From positions 1 through 8,804 of the forward strand of contig JAFRCB010000242.1 of assembly GCA_017404585.1 (NCBI GenBank): 8,804 bases of DNA, given 5' to 3'. The number at the start of each line of letters is the position of its first letter. Position 1 is the first letter of the stretch. The position numbers and the translations under genes are program-made. The DNA comes from Lachnospiraceae bacterium. Lineage in GTDB: Bacteria; Bacillota; Clostridia; Lachnospirales; Lachnospiraceae. Of this stretch, positions 5,017 to 8,804 are shown piece by piece. The notes under the pieces are model-generated. The model did not search any database. It worked only from the letters and a program-made list of their open reading frames with translations, and was not told the origin of the DNA.

Positions 5017-6831
5017 TCAGAAATCCATCGCCATCTTCGCTGCCTCGGCCTCGTCGAGCTCTGTCACCTGAGTCTCCATGACCCTGTAGACCCGCTGGCA
5101 GAGATTCAGGACGCTCGGGCGGTGAGTCGTCACGATCACCGTGCGGTTCGGCTGGCGCTTCACGATATTGCGGAGCACCTGGCGCTCCGTTGTCACATCG
5201 AGGGCGCTGGTGGCTTCATCGAGCAGAAGAATCGGTGCCCCCGCGAGAATCGCGCGGGCGATGGAAATGCGCTGAGCCTGACCGGCGGAGAAGCCTCGGC
5301 CGCGCTCGCCGACGGGGGCGTCAAGCCCGCCGGGCTTTGCGGAGACGAAATCCCAGGCGCAGGCCATTTTCAGCGCTTCGATGAGCTCTTCATCAGTCGC
5401 GTCCTCGCGCACCATTCGCAGGTTCTCGGCGACCGTCCCGGTCAGGATCGCATTTGTCTGGGGGACGTAGGCGAAGAGGTGGCGCGTGTTTGCATTTGCA
5501 TCCACCGCATGGCCGCCGGCCTCAATGGACACATGGCCGGCCTCCGGGCGAATGAGCCCGAGGACCAGGCGGATCATAGTCGTCTTACCTTCGCCGGATG
5601 GTCCGACCAGCGCGACGATCTCACCCGGCTCCGCGACAAAATCGGAATTCGTGATGACCTTCTGGTCCTCCAGATAGGCAAAATTAACGTCGCTCATACG
5701 CACGGTATAGCCGAGATCCCGGTAGGCATCCATCTCGCTGCTCTCCGGAATGTGGACCTCCTTAGGAAGCTCCACAAGCTCACGGACGCGGTGGGCAGAG
5801 ACCGAGCTCTGCAGGAACGCGGGGATGATACCGACCACGCGGTTGAAGGCCGCCGACAGGGCGGAGCGCTGCTGCAGGAACAGTGTCATGGTCCCGTATG
5901 TGATCGAGTGGGCCCACAGAAGGAACAGACAGTAGCAGAAAGCAACCATCTGTATCACGCTGCCGAGAATCGACATGAAGATATTTGTCTTAATCGAGAA
6001 CATATTATACTTCAGAGAGATGTCTTTGAACTGTTGCTGCCAGTCTCTCAGCTTAGCGCTGTATTTGTCCGTGATGCCGAAGCTCTTGATCGTGTCGAAA
6101 TTGTAGAAGGTTTCGACCTCGAAGCTCATCATTTTCGAGGACATCTCGCGCACTTTTTTATTGTATTCCCTCTGCTTTGAGATCAGGTAGTGCGATGAGA
6201 GAAGAAGGAACGGTGCGCTTGCAAATGCCAGCAGCGCCATAACCACATCATAATGCAATATGACAAAGAAGGTCGCGATAAAGTGGTAGAGGGCGATGAT
6301 AATCGTAGGCAGCCACGAAATGGCGTTTCCGGACACCGTTCCGACATCGGAATTGAAGCGGTTCAACACATCGCCGTTACTGTACCTGCTGAGCGCGAGC
6401 CAGTCCGAATCAATGATCTTATCAAAAATGTCCGCCTGGATCGCGTTATTGATATCGATGCTGAGCCTCACCGTGATTCGGCTCAGAAATGAGCTGATGA
6501 CCAGTGAAAATATTGTCGAGCCGATCATAATGACCATAAGCAGGGCGAACTTTTCGGTCTTGTATCCGGTTATGATGTCGATCAGGTACTTGCTCGCGAC
6601 ACTGCCAACAAGTCCGAGCGTTGTGCTGACTATGCCGAGAATGACATAGAAGATAATCGCCCCCTTGTAACGGGCGCTGTACGTGAAAATCCACTTCCAG
6701 TCATCCATGATCTCTGTGAAGGTGCCGTCGCGCCAGCTCGAAAAGAGGGCTTTCGCGGCCTCGTAGGAGCTGTTCAGATTGTATTGACTCAGGTTGTTGC
6801 CCTGGTCGTTATTGTTATTGAGATCTGCCAA
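5017..6831 (-). CDS. ABC exporter half-transporter (fused membrane and ATPase domains), 604 aa, TTG start
   Basis: This is a type IV ABC exporter subunit expected to dimerise and use ATP to move a substrate out across the membrane. A polar Asn-rich N-terminus (1-50) is followed by a six-helix membrane domain (about 55-340) and an ATPase domain (about 375-604). Visible motifs are Walker A GPSGEGKTT (410-418), Q-loop YVPQ (Gln458), signature FSAGQ (514-518, diverged from LSGGQ), Walker B ILLLDE (534-539, Glu539), D-loop SALD (542-545) and switch His570 (VTTHR). It appears catalytically complete. The start is TTG at 6831, because AGGAGG lies six bases upstream and the first internal Met (residue 42) has no such site. 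The gene is alone on the minus strand, between two paralogous Ig-like genes and convergent with the first. The substrate (lipid, peptide or drug) cannot be told. No peptidase domain, precursor peptide or partner half-transporter is in the window. Confidence 0.95.
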   Translation of the reverse strand: MADLNNNNDQGNNLSQYNLNSSYEAAKALFSSWRDGTFTEIMDDWKWIFTYSARYKGAIIFYVILGIVSTTLGLVGSVASKYLIDIITGYKTEKFALLMVIMIGSTIFSLVISSFLSRITVRLSIDINNAIQADIFDKIIDSDWLALSRYSNGDVLNRFNSDVGTVSGNAISWLPTIIIALYHFIATFFVILHYDVVMALLAFASAPFLLLSSHYLISKQREYNKKVREMSSKMMSFEVETFYNFDTIKSFGITDKYSAKLRDWQQQFKDISLKYNMFSIKTNIFMSILGSVIQMVAFCYCLFLLWAHSITYGTMTLFLQQRSALSAAFNRVVGIIPAFLQSSVSAHRVRELVELPKEVHIPESSEMDAYRDLGYTVRMSDVNFAYLEDQKVITNSDFVAEPGEIVALVGPSGEGKTTMIRLVLGLIRPEAGHVSIEAGGHAVDANANTRHLFAYVPQTNAILTGTVAENLRMVREDATDEELIEALKMACAWDFVSAKPGGLDAPVGERGRGFSAGQAQRISIARAILAGAPILLLDEATSALDVTTERQVLRNIVKRQPNRTVIVTTHRPSVLNLCQRVYRVMETQVTELDEAEAAKMAMDF

Positions 6832-6832
6832 G

Positions 6833-6843
6833 GGAGGCCTCCT
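6833..6843 (-). promoter_or_regulatory. Shine-Dalgarno inside a palindrome, before a TTG start
   Basis: The minus-strand AGGAGG (plus coordinates 6838-6843) is near-ideal and six bases from the TTG at 6831. It lies in the perfect 10-bp palindrome GGAGGCCTCC (6833-6842). A hairpin without a loop is unlikely, but the self-complementary site could pair between transcripts or with nearby bases and limit initiation. The strong site probably offsets the weak TTG codon. Confidence 0.65.
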
Positions 6844-6922
6844 GAATTTTCTTTTTATTCAAATATAGGGGCTGCTACAGTCGAGCTTTGAAAAGCATGC
6901 TGCTTTGAGGGGCCGTGTGGAC

Positions 6923-6951
6923 CGTATACATCATAACCCGAACAATGGAAA
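6923..6951 (-). promoter_or_regulatory. Weak candidate promoter for the ABC transporter
   Basis: Read on the minus strand, TTTCCA (6946-6951) and TATACG (6923-6928) are spaced by 17 bp, each matching consensus at four of six positions. The -35-like part lies in a 13-bp inverted repeat, TGGAAA-T-TTTCCA (6946-6958), which could be an operator. A TATATT at 6862-6867 is a possible alternative -10 but lacks a good -35. Neither is strong. Confidence 0.3.
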
Positions 6952-7013
6952 TTTTCCACAAGAAAAGAGGGGAATACGTGACTGGTTGTGACAATAGGCT
7001 GGAGAAGGGCTCG

Positions 7014-7054
7014 TTGCGAGGTCGGCATATGTGTGGTAAGATTCAAAATATAAT
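7014..7054 (+). promoter_or_regulatory. Promoter region of the second Ig-like gene
   Basis: TTGCGA (7014-7019) and TAAGAT (7037-7042) are spaced by 17 bp, with an extended TG at 7034-7035. The arrangement and the ATGTGTGGTA context resemble the operon promoter at 295-322 (ATGTGGTA). A consensus TATAAT at 7049-7054 is an alternative -10 but has only CATATG at the -35 distance. Either gives a leader of roughly 70-80 nt before the ATG at 7130. Confidence 0.5.
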
Positions 7055-7129
7055 GCTGAACTGTTTACGCAGGTAAGCGTGTCTGGAAACAAAGAAATGT
7101 TTGATATTGTACGAAGGGAGAATCCTGCT

Positions 7130-7966
7130 ATGTCCCGCACTACAATTTTTAAAATTGCGATATCCGTTTTTTGCCTCATTGCCCTCGTTCTCCTCTATGT
7201 CTTCGGAGGACGGGTCATAGAATATGATGATCCGGTAAGTGTGGCTAATCAGGCAGATGACACCAGGGATGCCTTTGTCTTCGATCCAGAGACTCTGGTC
7301 TACGATGGGACCGGAGAGCTTGATCTTCTTGAAGGCGTTTCTCTCGAAGGCTACGACGAAAATCAACTTAAGAGTATGGTCTACATCCGCATTTCGACCG
7401 GCGACAGCCTCTCGGAAAAAATCATCGAATACACTGCCGACACAGAAGAAGGGCGTGTGCGCTCCATGCGAAAACTGCTCCTTAGGAACTACAACGGGCC
7501 ATCAATTGTGCTGCCGGATGAGATGCCTACCGTGACTATGAGCACTGTTGACCATATAAAGGATCTAATGCCGGAGGGTAAGACCTACAGGGTCGACGAC
7601 GGTTTTGGCAATGATGCGCGTCAGCATGTGCAGATCGATGCTGCCCGCTCACCCATGAATTCTTCAGAGGTGAACTATACATTTATTCTGGAAAATGCTT
7701 TTGGCGATAGGACGGTGGAGAAGGCAGATGTGATCATATCTGATGCTCCGGCGACGATTATCCTAACCGACACGGACATTACGATCCGCACGAGCGACTA
7801 CTTTGACCCGTATACGTGCATCCAGAGTGCTACGACCGCGGATGGGGGGTCTGCCATGGATGAAGTCGTCTGCGATGAGATCGATACGAGTGTCACGGGT
7901 GAATACGTTGTTAATTGCGAGCGTCGGGGCCAGACGGCTTCTCTTCGGGTGACGGTGACGGATTGA
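7130..7966 (+). CDS. Membrane-anchored protein with probable tandem Ig-like domains (paralogue B), 278 aa
   Basis: This has the same architecture as the protein at 4013-4846. An N-terminal membrane segment (about residues 6-26, IFKIAISVFCLIALVLLYVF) is followed by an acidic linker. Probable Ig-like segments then run at about 50-118 (LDLLEGVSL...IEYTA...RSMRKLLL), 122-205 (GPSIVLP...YRVDDGFGNDA...LENAFGDR) and 207-278 (ATIILTDTDITIRTSDYF...VTGEYVVNCERRGQTASLRVTV). By eye about two in five residues match paralogue A, with the best block around VDDGFGNDA (155-163). It has no sorting signal, lipobox or catalytic motif. The ATG at 7130 is preferred because AAGGGAG (7114-7120) lies nine bases upstream and the N-terminus then matches its paralogue. 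A GTG at 7079 would add 17 residues without a good ribosome site. It has its own promoter and is transcribed away from the ABC gene. Function unknown; an extracellular structural role is inference. Confidence 0.8.
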   Translation: MSRTTIFKIAISVFCLIALVLLYVFGGRVIEYDDPVSVANQADDTRDAFVFDPETLVYDGTGELDLLEGVSLEGYDENQLKSMVYIRISTGDSLSEKIIEYTADTEEGRVRSMRKLLLRNYNGPSIVLPDEMPTVTMSTVDHIKDLMPEGKTYRVDDGFGNDARQHVQIDAARSPMNSSEVNYTFILENAFGDRTVEKADVIISDAPATIILTDTDITIRTSDYFDPYTCIQSATTADGGSAMDEVVCDEIDTSVTGEYVVNCERRGQTASLRVTVTD

Positions 7967-8028
7967 GGGGTCAGCCATTATTTCGATACTGCCATTATAA
8001 CCAAGGAGGGGATTGCTCCTTCTCATGC

Positions 8029-8066
8029 AAAAAAGCGGACCCACGCAATCAGCGTGAGTCCGTTTA
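8029..8066. terminator. Bidirectional intrinsic terminator, stronger on the minus strand
   Basis: CGGACCCACGC (8036-8046) pairs with GCGTGAGTCCG (8052-8062) around a five-base loop. In minus-strand RNA all eleven positions pair (one as G-U) and six U residues follow (plus-strand A run 8029-8034), ending the sortase-substrate gene. In plus-strand RNA the same position is a C-A mismatch and the tail is TTTACTTT, so it is weaker for the Ig-like gene ending at 7966. Confidence 0.88.
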
Positions 8067-8084
8067 CTTTAAATCAAGTAATAA

Positions 8085-8357
8085 TTAAGCCTCGTCCCTC
8101 TTCTTCTTGCTAAGTACAGCAACAGAGGCAAATGCAGCAGCACCAAGTCCGCCATAGAATACAAAATCCACTTCACCGGTCTTCGGTGACTTGCCCGGCT
8201 TGCACGGTTTTTTCGGCGGGCATGTTACCTTAGGTGTCGGTGTAATCGTAACATTCTCCGGGCTGTATTTCGGGTCTTTTCCGGCTGCCAGCACCGGCAT
8301 AGCAGATGTTGCTGTGATAACTGCTACCATGATGAGTGCAAATGCTTTCTTTTTCAT
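8085..8357 (-). CDS. Small cell-wall-anchored protein with SPKTG sorting signal, 90 aa
   Basis: It has a secretion signal (residues 1 to about 24: MKKK, hydrophobic core, PVLA-A cleavage) and a very short mature segment. That segment is rich in Pro and Lys with two Cys in CPPKKPC (46-52). A complete C-terminal sorting signal follows: SPKTG (57-61), a hydrophobic stretch (about 65-82) and KKKR (84-87). (S/P)PXTG is the motif known for the class B sortase of Clostridioides difficile, so the sortase at 683-1651 is the natural enzyme. Only about 30 residues would remain outside, so it is more likely a wall-linked spacer, charge carrier or small ligand than an enzyme. On the minus strand GGGGGAG lies immediately before AAA-ATG. 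A strong promoter (8470-8499) and a good terminator make it a monocistronic, probably well-expressed gene. Sorting-signal assignment is strong; the role is unknown. Confidence 0.9.
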   Translation of the reverse strand: MKKKAFALIMVAVITATSAMPVLAAGKDPKYSPENVTITPTPKVTCPPKKPCKPGKSPKTGEVDFVFYGGLGAAAFASVAVLSKKKRDEA

Positions 8358-8469
8358 TTTCTCCCCCTAACTAATCCAAAACAATAGAAATATCAGTGCG
8401 GGTCCTTCCCATGCAATGTATCTATATAATGAAGTAAAAGAACCTGAATATTCTGTAACTACATTACTT

Positions 8470-8499
8470 ATAATATGCTGAAAAGCCACCGATTGTCAA
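8470..8499 (-). promoter_or_regulatory. Strong sigma-A promoter of the SPKTG protein gene
   Basis: On the minus strand a perfect TTGACA (plus coordinates 8494-8499) is followed after 18 bp by TATTAT (8470-8475), five of six matching. Transcription should start near 8463, giving a leader of about 105 nt before the ATG at 8357. This is the best-matching promoter in the window. Confidence 0.8.
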
Positions 8500-8613
8500 G
8501 GCTGATACGAAAAACAGTGTATTTCTTGGTAATTCTCGGCGGAAACTCGTATCTTCATATATTATATGGTGCGTGTATATACTTAAAAACTGCCCTAATT
8601 CAGCTATGAAACA

Positions 8614-8642
8614 TTGAATCCATTAAGAAAAAATGATAATAT
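8614..8642 (+). promoter_or_regulatory. Extended -10 promoter facing the CpsB-like gene
   Basis: TTGAAT (8614-8619), a 17-bp spacer and TAATAT (8637-8642), with TG at 8634-8635, form a good extended -10 promoter. It would start transcription near 8649, about 120 nt before the ATG at 8772, and probably drives the polysaccharide genes beyond the right edge. Confidence 0.6.
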
Positions 8643-8721
8643 GGAACAACATGGGGGCAAATAACTGATTGACGCAATTCATAAAATACGCTCTCTCATA
8701 TAAGTATTGCCCTGATATTTT

Positions 8722-8735
8722 TCTGCATATGCAGA
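8722..8735. promoter_or_regulatory. 14-bp perfect palindrome in the leader of the CpsB-like gene
   Basis: TCTGCATATGCAGA is a perfect 14-bp palindrome, about 75 bp downstream of the predicted transcription start and 36 bp before the ATG at 8772. It could be a dimeric regulator site acting as a roadblock. It has no loop or T tract, so it is not a terminator. Confidence 0.4.
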
Positions 8736-8771
8736 TGTGTTCCTGAAAAACAATGACAATGGAATTCTAAT

Positions 8772-8804
8772 ATGCTTGATATACACATCCACATCCTCCC
8801 AGGC
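8772..8804 (+). CDS. Start of a PHP-type CpsB/YwqE-like tyrosine phosphatase (partial, 11 codons)
   Basis: The window ends inside this gene. The 11 visible residues, MLDIHIHILPG, match the conserved start of CpsB/CapC/YwqE manganese-dependent protein-tyrosine phosphatases (typically M-I-D-I-H-x-H-I-L-P-G), in which the HxH pair (His5 and His7 here) binds metal. In Firmicutes these enzymes dephosphorylate the tyrosine kinase that controls capsule or exopolysaccharide chain length, and their genes usually open or lie near the start of such operons, often beside LCP genes. Here it is preceded by the promoter at 8614 and a weak GGAA ribosome site (8761-8764) seven bases upstream. Another PHP-domain protein is possible from so few residues, but the LPG ending favours this family. 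Confidence 0.75.
   Translation, partial: MLDIHIHILPG

Larger units (their letters stand above)
8358..8771. other. 414-bp divergent intergenic region
   Basis: No protein-coding gene is supported here. It is A/T-rich and holds the minus-strand promoter at 8470-8499, a plus-strand promoter at 8614-8642, a 14-bp palindrome at 8722-8735 and a 7-bp inverted repeat, GATACGA (8504-8510) with TCGTATC (8547-8553), between the promoters. The leader of the SPKTG gene is about 105 nt and that of the phosphatase gene about 120 nt. I saw no known riboswitch or T-box signature in either. Confidence 0.6.

Noticed and set aside
5005..6180. 391-aa plus-strand frame antisense to the ABC transporter
   Set aside because: The minus strand carries a full-length ABC exporter with all motifs; the antisense product has no recognisable domain.
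6885..6908. Direct repeat GCTTTGA at 6885 and 6902
   Set aside because: Seven bases at 17-bp spacing can occur by chance in an A/T-rich region, and no promoter element is aligned with it.
8003..8021. Small hairpin AAGGAG / CTCCTT after the second Ig-like gene
   Set aside because: Only six pairs with no T tract; the stronger terminator just downstream explains transcript ending.
8425..8430. Consensus TATAAT on the plus strand
   Set aside because: There is no -35 at a suitable distance and no gene it could serve; it lies in the leader of a minus-strand gene.

Overview
The window looks like a chromosomal cell-envelope region of a mid-GC Gram-positive Clostridia member, most likely Lachnospiraceae. 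This rests on a class B sortase, a small SPKTG-type wall-anchored protein (the sorting motif known from the Clostridioides difficile class B sortase), an LCP glycopolymer transferase, strong GGAGG-type ribosome binding sites and sigma-A-like promoters. The genus cannot be fixed from the sequence alone.

Layout. Positions 1-292 hold four diverged copies of a non-coding 73-bp tandem repeat that runs off the left edge. It abuts an extended -10 promoter (295-322) that should drive a plus-strand operon: a small VOC/glyoxalase-fold protein (357-686), a class B sortase (683-1651, ATGA overlap) and a 757-residue LCP-family protein (1658-3931). The LCP protein has a very large, repetitive Gly/Ser/Tyr/His-rich cytoplasmic N-terminus. 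A strong hairpin (3960-3984) follows. Next come a membrane-anchored protein built of probable Ig-like domains (4013-4846, +), a bidirectional terminator (4957-5006), a convergent ABC exporter half-transporter (5017-6831, -, TTG start) and a second, paralogous Ig-like protein (7130-7966, +). The right end has a second bidirectional terminator (8029-8066), a 90-residue sortase substrate with an SPKTG signal (8085-8357, -), a 414-bp intergenic region with divergent promoters, and the first 11 codons of a PHP-type CpsB/YwqE-like tyrosine phosphatase (8772 to the right edge).

How the parts may work together. The LCP enzyme would attach undecaprenyl-linked glycopolymers to peptidoglycan. The sortase would anchor the SPKTG protein. 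The CpsB-like start suggests that a capsule or exopolysaccharide locus begins at the right edge. The two Ig-like proteins are probably extracytoplasmic adhesion or scaffold proteins held by an N-terminal membrane segment.

The most unusual item is the LCP N-terminus. Ten tyrosines sit exactly seven residues apart in a Gly/Ser-rich context, followed by His-rich tracts and six 12-residue units, five of which carry a Tyr pair. With a probable tyrosine-phosphatase gene nearby, this suggests a phosphorylated or condensate-forming cytoplasmic domain on a wall-polymer transferase. That functional reading is inference. No tRNA, rRNA, CRISPR array or intact mobile element was seen.
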